DNA of 64,000 nucleotides, from contig DASXFD010000032.1 in assembly GCA_036489755.1 (NCBI GenBank), positions 204,858-268,857 on the forward strand. The letters run 5' to 3'. Below are positions 17,230-26,151 of this stretch, in pieces. The notes under the pieces are model-generated. The model was not told where the DNA came from and did not search any database. It was given only the letters and a program-made list of their open reading frames with translations. Position numbers and translations under genes: made by a program. Position 1 is the stretch's first letter, and each line of letters opens with the position of its first letter. Source of the DNA: JABFXX01 sp036489755 (GTDB lineage Bacteria; Myxococcota_A; Polyangia; Haliangiales; Haliangiaceae).

Positions 17230-17970
17230 GTGCGCTACGCGCTGCTGCTCCTGCTGATCGCGTCGAACGCGTTCGCGGACGTTAGCAAGCTCGCGAAGGA
17301 AGACGTGCCGCTGCAGGACAAGCTAGTCATGCGCGGTAAGGACAAGCTGTGTTGTGGCTACCCGCTCGTCGACGACTTGCAGTGGGCGCTGCGCTTCTAC
17401 TGGCTGTCGTTCGAGGACGAATACGACGGCCCGCCGACGATCATCGCGCCGCTCAAAGGTCCGCTGAAGCTCAAGCCGAACCCGTTCGTCGAGATCTACA
17501 CGCCCGAAGGCTTCTTCTTCGCCCGCGTGCCCGAGCTGTTCGCGTCGCGGCTGCGGCTCGAAGGCAGCGGCATGATGGAAGACGGGCGGCTCGTCAACTA
17601 CAGCGGCGCCTGCCCGTTCGGATATGGCACGTGCTTCGAGCAGATCGATCGCCGCGAGTTTCCGTTCGGGCGCGGCGCCGGCACGCGGCCGCTGATCCCC
17701 TTCAAGTCGGTCGCGGTCGATCCGCGCGTCGTCCCGATCGGCGAGCCGCTCTACATTCCGGAGTTCGACGGCCTGGTCCTGCCCGACGGCTCGATCCACG
17801 ACGGCTGCGTCCGCGCCGACGACACGGGCGGCGGGATCAAACGCCGCAAGCTCGACTTCTTCGTCGTGACCTACGGGAACTTCCGCTACTTGCTCGACGA
17901 GCTCGAGAACGTCACGTGGATCACGCCGCAGATCCAGGCGCCGCGCTGCGAGTACCTGCGCGACCTGTGA
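17230..17970 (+). CDS. secreted 3D-domain protein
   Basis: GTG at 17230 gives 246 residues with a clear signal peptide (VRYALLLLLIASNAFA). The C-terminal third is a 3D domain, the double-psi barrel of lytic transglycosylase MltA: SVAVDPRVVPIGEPLYIPEFDG, then HDGCVRADDTGGGIKRRKLDFFV, with the three conserved aspartates. Such domains cleave or bind peptidoglycan. The N-terminal half (CCGYPLVDDL, GACPFGYGTCF) is Cys-containing and not recognised. It is divergent from the PEP-utilising gene by 14 bp. Confidence 0.85.
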   Translation: MRYALLLLLIASNAFADVSKLAKEDVPLQDKLVMRGKDKLCCGYPLVDDLQWALRFYWLSFEDEYDGPPTIIAPLKGPLKLKPNPFVEIYTPEGFFFARVPELFASRLRLEGSGMMEDGRLVNYSGACPFGYGTCFEQIDRREFPFGRGAGTRPLIPFKSVAVDPRVVPIGEPLYIPEFDGLVLPDGSIHDGCVRADDTGGGIKRRKLDFFVVTYGNFRYLLDELENVTWITPQIQAPRCEYLRDL

Positions 17971-17983
17971 TACGACGGCGGGC

Positions 17984-18487
17984 ATGAGCACCTACGCGAC
18001 CGTCCGCGAGATGAAACGGATCCTCGAGAACATGACCGGCTGGCTCGACAAGGCCGCCGCGTTCGCCGCCGCCAAGAAGTTCGAGCCCGACACGATGCTG
18101 ACGTGGCGGCTCGCACCCGACATGCTGCCGTTCTCGTTTCAGATCCAGACCACGTGCGATTCGGCGAAGTACGCCGCGTCGCGCGCCGCTGGCAAGGAGT
18201 CGCCGTCGCATCCCGATACCGAGACGACGGTTGCCGCGCTCAAGCAGCGCATCGAGAGCGTCTGCAAGTACCTCGACACGTTCAGCGAGAAGGACTTCGC
18301 CGGCGACGACACGCGCATGATCAGCCTGCCGCGTTGGGAAGGTAAGAAAATGCCGGCCGCCGACTACGTGACCGAGCACGCGGGGCCGAACTTCTTCTTC
18401 CACGCCACGATGACGTACGCGCTGCTCCGCCACAACGGCGTCGAGCTGGGCAAGCGTGATTTCCTCGGCGCGCTGAGCTATCGCTGA
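17984..18487 (+). CDS. DUF1993-family protein
   Basis: The 167-residue product matches the DUF1993 family, a DinB-like four-helix bundle: MKRILENMTGWLDKAAAFA, then RLAPDMLPFSFQIQTTCDSAKYAASR and AGPNFFFHATMTYALLRHNGVELGKRDFLG. Function is unknown; the HATMTYALLRHNG helix carries His residues in DinB-like positions. It starts 13 bp after the 3D-domain gene and ends flush with the next start (stop 18485-18487, ATG 18488), indicating a three-gene operon. Confidence 0.9.
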   Translation: MSTYATVREMKRILENMTGWLDKAAAFAAAKKFEPDTMLTWRLAPDMLPFSFQIQTTCDSAKYAASRAAGKESPSHPDTETTVAALKQRIESVCKYLDTFSEKDFAGDDTRMISLPRWEGKKMPAADYVTEHAGPNFFFHATMTYALLRHNGVELGKRDFLGALSYR

Positions 18488-18931
18488 ATGCTCGCCGGGC
18501 TGTTCGTCGCGCCCGCGGTCGCCGCGGTCACGGACGCGCTGCGCTCGGCGCACGCCGACGACGGCCGGCTCGCAGTGGTCGGCAACGCGAAGCTGGCCTC
18601 CGCGCTCGCGAAGCCGCGCGACGTGATCGCGGTCGGGCTCACCGAGCGCGCCGCGAAGAAGCATCCCGGTGCGCTCGCCGATCTGTCGTCGGTCGACGCG
18701 ACCTCGCTCGCCGGCGTGATCGGCGTGGACGTCGCGTTGCGCGACGATTGGGAAGCCGCGCTGCGCGAGTGGGCGCGCGTCGTGCGAGATGGCGGCGTGC
18801 TCGTGCTCGTCGATCGCGGCCGGGCGGCTGAAGCGAGCCGGCGCGCATTATGCGCGGGGCTCACCGAGATCGAGCAGCGTCATGCCGGTCGGCTCGTCGT
18901 CACGAGCGGCCTGGTTTCGCACCTCGAGTAA
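18488..18931 (+). CDS. Rossmann-like protein, degenerate methyltransferase type
   Basis: The 147-residue product has alternating strands and helices (GRLAVVGNAKLASAL, RDVIAVGLTERAAKK, LAGVIGVDVALRDDWEAALREWARVVRDGGVLVLVDRG). This resembles the second half of a class I SAM-dependent methyltransferase (motif WARVVRDGGVLVLV). The glycine-rich SAM loop GxGxG is missing, so it is short for an active methyltransferase and may only keep the fold. It abuts the DUF1993 gene with no intergenic base. Confidence 0.6.
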   Translation: MLAGLFVAPAVAAVTDALRSAHADDGRLAVVGNAKLASALAKPRDVIAVGLTERAAKKHPGALADLSSVDATSLAGVIGVDVALRDDWEAALREWARVVRDGGVLVLVDRGRAAEASRRALCAGLTEIEQRHAGRLVVTSGLVSHLE

Positions 18932-18978
18932 AACGCGCGTGCGCGGAATAGCTGTAGGCTCGCGTCCGTAGGATCTGC

Positions 18979-19182
18979 ATGGCGCTCGGCGAGGTGATCG
19001 CGGCCAGCGTGTGTGTGGTCGGGGGCCTCGCGTTCGTCGTCGGAATCATCGTCCTGTTCGCGACCCTCGCGACGCCACGCGAGCGGCGCGGCGCTTGGCT
19101 CGGCGTCGCGCTCTTGATGATCGTGCTGGGACCCCCGGCGGTGCTCGCCGCGATCGTCCTGGGCGTCGGTCCTTCCTTGTAG
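18979..19182 (+). CDS. small two-helix membrane protein
   Basis: The 67-residue product is two hydrophobic segments (residues about 6-29 and 40-62) joined by a basic loop (TPRERRGAW). It sits 47 bp after the Rossmann-like gene in the same direction. No family is recognised. The pattern, length and codon use support a real inner-membrane peptide rather than a chance frame. Confidence 0.6.
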   Translation: MALGEVIAASVCVVGGLAFVVGIIVLFATLATPRERRGAWLGVALLMIVLGPPAVLAAIVLGVGPSL

Positions 19183-19220
19183 AGGTTGTGCGGGGCAAGA
19201 TGGGATGCGAGGGTCGCGGC

Positions 19221-19955
19221 ATGACGCTCCGAAATCTCGCCTTCGCTTCCATCTTTGTCCTCGCCGCGAGTTGCGGGAAATCGGACAACGCCACTCCGCC
19301 GGCCCCCGCGGGACAACCGGCCGCGCAACCCGCCGCCGCCGCTCCGGTGCCGGCCGCTCCGACGCCCGCCGTCGCGCAACCGGCCGCCGACGTCGAGGCG
19401 TGCTCGCTGATCTCGGCCGCCGACGTCGGCAAGATCTTCGACAAGACCGTCGTGTCGAGTGGCTCCGGCCAGTCGTGCAACTTCGGGCTCGATCCGGCGC
19501 AGCAGCAGCAAGCGATGGCCGCGTTGCAGCAGGATCCCGCGAAAGCCGCGGCCGCGATGGCCAAGGGCGGCAAGATCGAGATCCCGTCGGCGATCTCCAA
19601 TCAGCTCCAGCTCGACGTCAGCATCGATCGCGACGCGCAAACCGAAGCCGAGCTCAAGGCGGGCCACGCACAGATCGGCAAGACGATCGGCGCGACCAAG
19701 CCGGGCGACCACGGCCTCAACGGCACGAACGAGACCGCAAAAGACATCTCGGGTGTCGGCGACTGGGCGTTTTCGGTCAACGTGGCCGCGGTCAACATGG
19801 GAATGGGCATGTCGACGCGCGGCCGCATGCTCGAGGCTCATCAAGGTCCGTGGCACCTCACGGTCTCGGTGACGATCGCGCCCGATCCCGGTGAAGCGAA
19901 GCTCGACGAGCAACTCGCGGCTGTCGCACGCGCCGCGTGCGCGAAGCTGCACTGA
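19221..19955 (+). CDS. lipoprotein, hypothetical, 244 aa
   Basis: The ATG at 19221 is chosen because it gives a clean lipoprotein signal (MTLRNLAFASIFVLAASCGK, lipid Cys18). Upstream in-frame codons would spoil it. A Pro/Ala-rich linker (residues 25-60) leads to a domain with two Cys (VEACSLISAADVGKIF and GQSCNFGL), as in DUF3558-like lipoproteins, where the pair forms a disulfide. A helical Q-rich stretch and a C-terminal beta/alpha part (DWAFSVNVAAVNMGMGMSTRGRML) follow. Function is unknown. It ends 1 bp before the convergent secreted-protein gene. Confidence 0.75.
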   Translation: MTLRNLAFASIFVLAASCGKSDNATPPAPAGQPAAQPAAAAPVPAAPTPAVAQPAADVEACSLISAADVGKIFDKTVVSSGSGQSCNFGLDPAQQQQAMAALQQDPAKAAAAMAKGGKIEIPSAISNQLQLDVSIDRDAQTEAELKAGHAQIGKTIGATKPGDHGLNGTNETAKDISGVGDWAFSVNVAAVNMGMGMSTRGRMLEAHQGPWHLTVSVTIAPDPGEAKLDEQLAAVARAACAKLH

Positions 19956-19956
19956 G

Positions 19957-20658
19957 CTAGTGGTGCATCCCCGACATCGTCGGCGCCTGCGAGCCGTCCG
20001 ACCACACGTCGACCGGGATGAAGTAGACGCTGTACGGCATCGTGCCGAGCCCGGGCACCGCCGACGCGCCGCCGAGCACCGGCGACGCCTCTAAGTTCGC
20101 GCCGAGCACGGGCGAATCGATCGTGCCCGGCAGATAGAACATCACGTGAGAGTGCCAGTGCGGACTGTCACCGTTGTTGAGGTGTTGCTGCTTCGACATC
20201 ATGTACGCCATCGAGCCGGCCTCGGGTGTGAAGGTCTTCGCGGCGATGATCGCTTTCAGCTTCGCCGAGATCTGATCGCGCGTCGCGCCCGACAACGCGA
20301 GCGCGGTGAGCTGATTTTGGAACGGCAGCACCGATCGCGCGGCCGGCGGATTCACGCATGTCGGCGCGCGCATCTTCGGATCCCAGAGCTCGGGATCGTC
20401 GACGGTCTTTTGCCACGACCGGTCGACGAAGCACACGAAGCCATTCTTGCCTTCGACCGCAGTCTCGTAGCCGCGTCGGGTCAGCACCAAGACGGTCGCG
20501 TCCTTCGAGATCGACGGCGGCGCCGCGCTGCGAGCGAGCGCGATCTCCGAATTCCGATCCGCGATCAAATACGGATCGAGCGACATCATCTTTTGAGGCG
20601 GCTCGGCCTGCACGACACCGACCGACGTGACCACCGCGAGCGCGAGCAGCGTTTTCAT
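19957..20658 (-). CDS. secreted hypothetical protein, 233 aa
   Basis: ATG at 20658 starts a signal peptide (MKTLLALAVVTSVGVVQA). The mature protein reads MMSLDPYLIADRNSEIALARSAAPPSISKDATVLVLTRRGYE and ends with a His-rich C-terminus (SPHWHSHVMFYLP, SGMHH). I recall similar secreted proteins of unknown function in proteobacteria. The His cluster could bind a metal. It lies downstream of the N-acetyltransferase gene on the same strand, 62 bp away. Confidence 0.75.
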   Translation of the reverse strand: MKTLLALAVVTSVGVVQAEPPQKMMSLDPYLIADRNSEIALARSAAPPSISKDATVLVLTRRGYETAVEGKNGFVCFVDRSWQKTVDDPELWDPKMRAPTCVNPPAARSVLPFQNQLTALALSGATRDQISAKLKAIIAAKTFTPEAGSMAYMMSKQQHLNNGDSPHWHSHVMFYLPGTIDSPVLGANLEASPVLGGASAVPGLGTMPYSVYFIPVDVWSDGSQAPTMSGMHH

Positions 20659-20720
20659 CGCGCGAGCATAACGACGTCGATCGCCGTGCAAAAGCAACGC
20701 GTGCGCATCAGGTGCGACAG

Positions 20721-21518
20721 CTACGCCGGCGGAAATGCGTACGGCACGAGCGTGCCGGCCGGCAGCGCGATGCCGAAGTACCGGTCGAGTACGTCGAGCA
20801 AATGTGCAGGCGATTCGATCGCGTGCTTCACGGCGACGCCGCCCTCGCCGCGGATCGAGAGCGTGTCGTTCAAGAGAGTGACGCGGCCGTCGGGCGTCGC
20901 GCGCGCGGCGATCAGCCGCTTCTTGAAGTGCGAGCTCGGATGCGCGCTCGTGTACCAGTTGGCGACGATGCGATCGATCTCCGGCATCGCTTCGAGCGTG
21001 AGCTCGGCGAGGTCGTGCCAGTCGTCGCCGAGCTTGACCTGGTGATAGATGAGCCCGTGCTCGCGGAGCAGCCGGCGCGGCTCGTGTGGCGTGGTCTGCT
21101 CGCCCTCGTCGGCGAGCCGCAGCGCGCACGTCGGCGACATCGCACCGACGCCGACGTCGGCGAGCCACGATTCGGCGAGCTCGACGCGTACCAGCAAGTG
21201 CGTGCGCGCCGGCGTGTAGTCGCGCGGCCGTTGCCAGCGCACGCGCGCCGAGATCGGATTGGCATCGAAGCCGAGCGCGCGCAGGACTTCGAGCAGCAGC
21301 GTGTTCTGCTCGAAGCAGTAGCCGCCGCGTCGCGCGTGCACGAGCTTCGCTTCGATCGCCGCCGGCGCGAGATCGATCGGCCGGCCGAGCAGCACGTCGA
21401 CGTTCTCGAACGGGATGGTCTGAACGTGCGCGCGCACGATCGCGTCGAGCGTCGCGAGCTCCGGCGCCCGCGACTCGCGGTAGCCGATGCGCGCGAAATA
21501 TGCATCGAGGTCGATCAC
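20721..21518 (-). CDS. nat: arylamine N-acetyltransferase
   Basis: The 265-residue product is a typical NAT with the complete catalytic triad: Cys68 in RRGGYCFEQN, His107 in ARTHLLV and Asp121 in LADVG. IPFENVDVLLGRPIDL and the C-terminal VLDRYFGIALP are also conserved. It transfers acetyl from acetyl-CoA to arylamines or hydrazines in the cytoplasm. In some bacteria related enzymes close ansamycin macrocycles, but no such pathway is nearby. Its ATG overlaps the stop of the peptidoglycan synthase gene (ATGA, 21515-21518), so translation is probably coupled. Confidence 0.93.
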   Translation of the reverse strand: MIDLDAYFARIGYRESRAPELATLDAIVRAHVQTIPFENVDVLLGRPIDLAPAAIEAKLVHARRGGYCFEQNTLLLEVLRALGFDANPISARVRWQRPRDYTPARTHLLVRVELAESWLADVGVGAMSPTCALRLADEGEQTTPHEPRRLLREHGLIYHQVKLGDDWHDLAELTLEAMPEIDRIVANWYTSAHPSSHFKKRLIAARATPDGRVTLLNDTLSIRGEGGVAVKHAIESPAHLLDVLDRYFGIALPAGTLVPYAFPPA

Positions 21519-24037
21519 ACCGGCGGCCGGTCACCGTCGTCGCCGCTCTTCTTCGGCGGCGGCCGGAAGATCAGATCCATCGGCTCGGGAGCCTTCTTGC
21601 CCTTGCTGTGATCGCCGCGGTCGTTCGGATCCTGGCCCGGCGGCGTGTACCAAGGGATCGGCAGGTTCGGATAGTTCTTCGCGGCTTCGTACATGTAACG
21701 CGCCCACAGCGGCACGACGGTCATGTACGCGGCGTCGCTCTTGCCGAGCGCGCGCTCTTTCTTGTCGTCGCCCATCCACACGAGCGTCGTGAACTTCGAC
21801 GTGAACGCGATGAACAAGTTGTCGCTCGTCGCGCTCGACGTGCCGGTCTTGCCGCCGGCGATGAGGCCGGTCGCGCGCAGGACGTTCGCGAAGCCGAACT
21901 GCACCTCGTGCTCGAGCAAGCGCTGCATCAAGTAGGCGGTGCGCTGCGGGATCACGCGCGGCGCTTCGATCCCGGCGAGCGCGGCGGCGCGGTCGAGTCG
22001 ATCGGAGGCAGCGAGCTGGGGATCCTCGGGCACCGTGTTGTCCTCGAGCGTCGCGCCGGTGCGATCGACGATGCGCCGCACGTACACCCAGTCTTTTTCG
22101 TGGCCCGCCGGCCGCGGCCACCACGTGCCGAGCCGCGCGAACACGGTGAACGCGCGCGCCATCTCGTCGAGCTTGCTGCACGACGCGCCGAGCGCGAGTG
22201 CATCGTCGGCGAAGATCTTCGTCGTGAAGCCGAGCTTGCGCGCCCACGCCTCGACGTTCTTCGCGCCGAGCCGCTGGAACAGGTCGACCGACGGCACGTT
22301 CTTCGAGAACACGAGCGCGTACTCGAGCGTGACCGCGTTGTCCATCGTGTCGCCGAGGTTGGTCGGCGTCCATTCTTCGCCGGTGTTCGGATCGGTGATC
22401 GTGACCGGGATGTCATCGAGCACGGTGTCGAACCCGTAGCCCTCGTTGAGGCCGAGCGAGTAGTAGATCGGCTTGTACGTCGAGCCCGGCTGGCGGCACG
22501 CCTGCACCGCGCGGTTGAACACCGAGCGGTCGTAGTCGAAACCGCCGACCATCGCGACGACGTAGCCGGTGTGATGATCGCCCGTGAAGATCGTCGTCTG
22601 CGGGTGTGGGACCTGCTCGAGCTTGACGACGTCGGGATGCGCGGCGTCCCACTCGTGCTCGTCGTCGTGCGCGACCCACGACGGGTTCATCTTGTCTGCG
22701 AGCTCGAAGTCGCGAAACCTGCCGACGGTGCGGATCTCTCGCGACACCCAGATCACGTAGCCGGGCTTGAGCGCTTCGGTCGCGCTGTCGATCGTCACGT
22801 CGTTCTCGGCGTTGCCCGACTCCCACTTCGACGCCCAGCTCATGTTGCGCAGCGGCAATTGCAAACGGCGATCGCCGATCAACACCTCGGCGTGCTCGCC
22901 GTCGACCTTGTCGACGATCGCGAGGTAGCGCTTGCCGGGGATCAGCGGGCCGGTGCCGTAGAGTTGCTTCTGGCGCGCGAGCACCGTGGTCTTCGCGGCG
23001 CCGTCGACGCGCCACTCCGGGCCGCGCCAACCTTGGCGCTTGTCCTGGTGACGTGCGCCGTAATCGGCGTTGTCGTAGGCCGCCGCTTCCCACACCGGCT
23101 CGGCGGCGGTCTCGATGCGCAGGCCTTGCGAGAACAACGCGTCGTTGCCGTACTTCTCGGTGATGTAGCGACGAACGTGCTCGGCGTAGTACGGCATGCG
23201 ATCCGGAAACACGTCGCGATACGGGTGCAACGCGATCGTGTCTTGCTTCGCCTTGTCGACGGCGGCCTGCGGCGCGTAGCCGAACGTCGCCATGCGATCG
23301 AGCACGAGGTTGCGGCGCTCGAGCGCGTGATCGGGATGCGCGATCGGCGAGTACGCGGTCGGCGCCTTCGCGAGGCCGGCGATCAGGGCGCACTCGGAGA
23401 GCGTGAGGTCTTTGAGCTCCTTGTTGAAATAGCGCCGCGCGGCTGCGCGCACGCCCCACGCGCCGTCGCCGAGGTAGATCTGGTTCAAGTAGACCGCGAG
23501 GATCGCCTTCTTCGAGTACGTCGCCTCGAGCCGGCGCGCGGTGATCGCTTCCTTCGCCTTGCGAGACAGCGACTTCTCCGCGCCGAGGAACTGCTTCGCG
23601 ACCTGCTGCGTGATCGTCGAGCCGCCCTGCGCGAAGTCGCCCGCCGTCACGTTCGCCCAGATCGCGCGCGCGATGCCTTTGAAGTAGATGCCGCCGTGAT
23701 GGAAGAAGTCGTGATCCTCGACCGCGAGGAACGCGTTGACGAGCGGCTCGGGAATCTCGTCGAACGGCACGAACTCGCGCCATTCCTTCGCGAACTCGCC
23801 GAGCAGCGTGCCGTCGGCCGCGTAGATTCGCGTGACGGACGGCACCGCATGCGGATACGCGCGTAGATCGCGGGTCGGCGGCGTGCGCAGCGAGAAATAG
23901 CCGTAGAGGATCGCGCCGGCGAGCGCGATCGCCGCCAGCCCAACCAGCGCCGCGAAGCCGTAGAGCTTGCCGAGCCAGTGTCCGAGGCCACCGTCGGAGC
24001 GGTTCAGGACCTCGACGCGAGGCAACAGCGAATCCAC
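21515..24037 (-). CDS. bifunctional peptidoglycan synthase (class A PBP, PBP1A type)
   Basis: The 840-residue inner-membrane enzyme has one N-terminal anchor (residues about 27-50). The GT51 glycosyltransferase has catalytic Glu107 in AVEDHDFFHHGG, GGSTITQQVAKQ and RKAKE. An OB-like insert spans about 330-430. The transpeptidase has nucleophile Ser519 in QPGSTYKP, an SxN-type motif (SKN) and GGKTGTSS. It polymerises glycan from lipid II and cross-links peptides. Lys and Pro-rich residues end the protein (PPGQDPNDRGDHSKGKK). It shares the strand with the sigma factor gene (70 bp upstream) and is coupled to nat downstream. Confidence 0.95.
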   Translation of the reverse strand: MDSLLPRVEVLNRSDGGLGHWLGKLYGFAALVGLAAIALAGAILYGYFSLRTPPTRDLRAYPHAVPSVTRIYAADGTLLGEFAKEWREFVPFDEIPEPLVNAFLAVEDHDFFHHGGIYFKGIARAIWANVTAGDFAQGGSTITQQVAKQFLGAEKSLSRKAKEAITARRLEATYSKKAILAVYLNQIYLGDGAWGVRAAARRYFNKELKDLTLSECALIAGLAKAPTAYSPIAHPDHALERRNLVLDRMATFGYAPQAAVDKAKQDTIALHPYRDVFPDRMPYYAEHVRRYITEKYGNDALFSQGLRIETAAEPVWEAAAYDNADYGARHQDKRQGWRGPEWRVDGAAKTTVLARQKQLYGTGPLIPGKRYLAIVDKVDGEHAEVLIGDRRLQLPLRNMSWASKWESGNAENDVTIDSATEALKPGYVIWVSREIRTVGRFRDFELADKMNPSWVAHDDEHEWDAAHPDVVKLEQVPHPQTTIFTGDHHTGYVVAMVGGFDYDRSVFNRAVQACRQPGSTYKPIYYSLGLNEGYGFDTVLDDIPVTITDPNTGEEWTPTNLGDTMDNAVTLEYALVFSKNVPSVDLFQRLGAKNVEAWARKLGFTTKIFADDALALGASCSKLDEMARAFTVFARLGTWWPRPAGHEKDWVYVRRIVDRTGATLEDNTVPEDPQLAASDRLDRAAALAGIEAPRVIPQRTAYLMQRLLEHEVQFGFANVLRATGLIAGGKTGTSSATSDNLFIAFTSKFTTLVWMGDDKKERALGKSDAAYMTVVPLWARYMYEAAKNYPNLPIPWYTPPGQDPNDRGDHSKGKKAPEPMDLIFRPPPKKSGDDGDRPPV

Positions 24038-24062
24038 AGCCCGGCGATCTAGGCACGAGCTG

Positions 24063-24105
24063 CGCCGAGCGGCAAGCGCATCGGCTGTGGCAAACCCGCT
24101 CGGCG
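24063..24105. repeat. inverted repeat after the sigma-factor stop
   Basis: CGCCGAGCGG (24063-24072) and CCGCTCGGCG (24096-24105) form a perfect 10-bp stem with a 23-nt loop, directly after the sigma-factor stop codon on the minus strand and before the peptidoglycan synthase gene. No U-tract follows, so it is not a standard rho-independent terminator. It could slow or stabilise the transcript end. Confidence 0.4.
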
Positions 24106-24106
24106 G

Positions 24107-24760
24107 TCAGGCGAGCGCGAGGTCGCCGATCGGGCTCTCGACGCCGAGCTGCGAGAGGCAGCGCACGAGGTGCGCGCGAATCTTGTGTTTCTTCGAGTAC
24201 ACGGTCTTCAAGCTGATCTGCATCGCCACCGCGATCTCGTCGGCTTCGAGGCCACGCTGATAATACAGCTCGACGAACGTGCGGTCCTTGTCGCTGAAGT
24301 CGGCGAGCAGGCCGTTGAGGTGCTCCCAGCGCTCTTTCTCGATCAGCTGATCGAGCGGCGTGCGATCGACTTCTTCGTGCGGATCGATCGCGCCGTCGAC
24401 CTTGTCGAGCAGCGGGCGGCGGCCGGCGCCGCGCAGGAAGTCGTACGCGGCATTTACCGACAACATACCGATCCACGAGCCGAGCTTCGTGCCGCGCGAC
24501 GGGTTGTAGATGCGAAGCTTGTGCATGTCGTCGCGGACGAGCTGCATCATCACGTCGGCGTAGATCTCGTCGAGGTCGGCGTTGGACAGCCGCGGCGAGT
24601 ACTTCAACGTGACTTTCGTGATGCAGCGGTAGATGAGGGGGCGATAGCGGCGCACGAGCTCCGCCCAGCCACGCGCGTCGTTCCGGAGCACCGACTTCAA
24701 CAGATCGCGGTCCGTCCAGTCGTTCGGCGTCTTGGCAACTACGCGTGCGAGAAGTGCCAT
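24107..24760 (-). CDS. RNA polymerase sigma-70 family factor (ECF-like)
   Basis: The 217-residue product has region 2 (WAELVRRYRPLIYRCITKVTLKY, with SNADLDEIYADVMMQLV and LGSWIGMLSVNAAYDFLRG) and region 4 (DFSDKDRTFVELYYQRGLEADEIAVAMQISLKTVYSKKHKIRAHL). It would direct RNA polymerase to a specific regulon. Two ATGs are possible: the one at 24760 has GGAGGG (24768-24773) at 7-nt spacing, while the one at 24766 would be only 1 nt from it, so 24760 is preferred. No anti-sigma gene lies next to it. It is divergent from an MFS gene. Confidence 0.88.
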   Translation of the reverse strand: MALLARVVAKTPNDWTDRDLLKSVLRNDARGWAELVRRYRPLIYRCITKVTLKYSPRLSNADLDEIYADVMMQLVRDDMHKLRIYNPSRGTKLGSWIGMLSVNAAYDFLRGAGRRPLLDKVDGAIDPHEEVDRTPLDQLIEKERWEHLNGLLADFSDKDRTFVELYYQRGLEADEIAVAMQISLKTVYSKKHKIRAHLVRCLSQLGVESPIGDLALA

Positions 24761-24767
24761 CGTCATT

Positions 24768-24773
24768 CCCTCC
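24768..24773 (-). promoter_or_regulatory. strong RBS deciding the sigma-factor start
   Basis: On the minus strand the sequence reads GGAGGG, 7 nt before the ATG at 24760. A second ATG two codons upstream (24766) is only 1 nt away, too close for initiation. This is one of the few consensus Shine-Dalgarno sites in the window. Confidence 0.7.
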
Positions 24774-24854
24774 GGGCGGAGCCGTAGAGCAACGTCAGTG
24801 CCACGGCTAACCAGCTGGAACGAAACGGCGCGACCTCGTGCACGACGGTGGGCG

Positions 24855-24881
24855 CCACCAATGTTTGGTGGAAACCACCAA
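24855..24881. promoter_or_regulatory. triple alternating 7-mer palindrome, putative operator
   Basis: CCACCAA (24855-24861), its exact complement TTGGTGG (24865-24871) and CCACCAA again (24875-24881) are separated by 3 bp each. Each neighbouring pair can form a hairpin or a dyad binding site. The element lies in the 195-bp divergent region between the sigma factor and the MFS gene, about 75 bp upstream of the MFS start. No other gene in the gap explains it. Confidence 0.5.
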
Positions 24882-24955
24882 GCGAGGGAAGCTGCGCTCG
24901 CGGACGTGCGTACTATCAACTCCCGCTGCGCCGGCCGACGCGTCGCGTCAGCTGT

Positions 24956-26149
24956 ATGAAGTCCGCACGAAGGCTCGCACTCGCGATCGCACCTGGAACG
25001 CTGCTGGCCGGGATCGCAGGTGGGATGGTCTTTCCGATCTTTCCGATCGTCGGCGATCGGGTCGGGCTCTCGCGGCCGTTCATCGGCGTCATCTTGTCCG
25101 CGAATCGCGCGGTGCGAGTCGTGGTGGCGCCGCTGGTCGGCGTGCTCGCCGATCGAATCGGCGCACGCCGTACGTTGCTCATCGGTCTCGCGCTGCAGAT
25201 CGTCGTGATGGGCTTGTACGTGGTGGGCCTCGGAACGCATCACGAAGGTGCCGGCTTCCTGGCCGGGCGCCTCTTGCATGGGCTTGGCTCGGCGTGCGTG
25301 TTCGTCGCCGCGCAAGCACTCGCCCTCGAGGCCGGCGGCGACACCAGCGCCGGCGAAGCGGCCGGCACCGTGCGCGTCGCGATCGTGCTCGGGATCCCGC
25401 TCGGGTTCGCGATCGGCGGCGTGCTCGCCGACAGCATCGGTGACTTCGCGACGTTCGTCGTCGCCGGCGGCTCGGTGACGCTGGCGTTCATCGCGGCGTC
25501 GTTCACGGTGCCCGATCTGCGCCCGCCTGTGCCGCAACGCGGCTCCGCGCTCACCGCGCTGCGCGCGCTGCGCGATCTGCGCCTGCTCGCGATCGGCGGG
25601 CTCAACTTCGCGCTCGCGTTCGCCGGCGGCGGCATGGTGCTCACCACGCTCGCGCTGCTCGTCGACGATCGCCATCTCCATCTGTTCGGTCACAACGCCG
25701 AGGGCACGTCGGGGCTGCTCATGGGGATCATGTCGATCGTCGACGCCGCGTTCACGCCGCTCGCCGGCCGGCTCGGCGATCGCCTGCACGCACACGGGCG
25801 CGTCGCCGCGGCGTCACTCGCGGTGGTCGGCGTCGGGCTCGTCGTGATCGGAGTCGCGAGCGGCACGTCGGGGCTCGCGGTCGGCATCGCGATCGTCGGC
25901 TTGGGCTCGTCGGGGCTCGGCCCATCGGTGCTCGTGTTGCTCGGCGCGATCGTGCCGCGCGAACGCCGCGGCACCGGCGCGGGCGTGCTCCAGCTGTGCG
26001 CCGATGTCGGCGGCATGCTCGGCCCGCTCGTCGGCACGTCGATCATCACCGGCCACATCGAGCTCGCGTACTCGCTCACCGCCGCGTTGATGGCGTGCTT
26101 CATCCCGGTCGCGATGTGGCTGCAGCGCATCGAGCTGCCGAAGGCGTAG
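24956..26149 (+). CDS. MFS transporter (sugar-efflux or drug-efflux like)
   Basis: The ATG at 24956 begins the membrane protein (MKSARRLALAIAPGTLLAGIAGG). The 397-residue product has about 12 membrane segments. The MFS signature between helices 2 and 3 (GVLADRIGARRTLLIG) is present and is repeated in the second half (LAGRLGDRLHAHGRVAAAS). GLGSSGLGPSVLVLLGAIVPRERRGTGAGVLQ is conserved. The substrate is unknown; efflux or uptake of a small molecule is likely. It is convergent with glpK, 2 bp away. Confidence 0.88.
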   Translation: MKSARRLALAIAPGTLLAGIAGGMVFPIFPIVGDRVGLSRPFIGVILSANRAVRVVVAPLVGVLADRIGARRTLLIGLALQIVVMGLYVVGLGTHHEGAGFLAGRLLHGLGSACVFVAAQALALEAGGDTSAGEAAGTVRVAIVLGIPLGFAIGGVLADSIGDFATFVVAGGSVTLAFIAASFTVPDLRPPVPQRGSALTALRALRDLRLLAIGGLNFALAFAGGGMVLTTLALLVDDRHLHLFGHNAEGTSGLLMGIMSIVDAAFTPLAGRLGDRLHAHGRVAAASLAVVGVGLVVIGVASGTSGLAVGIAIVGLGSSGLGPSVLVLLGAIVPRERRGTGAGVLQLCADVGGMLGPLVGTSIITGHIELAYSLTAALMACFIPVAMWLQRIELPKA

Positions 26150-26151
26150 GT

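Noticed and set aside
21086..23866. A 926-codon frame opposite the peptidoglycan synthase
   Set aside because: It is the complement of an enzyme with all catalytic motifs. Its product is low-complexity Arg-rich sequence.
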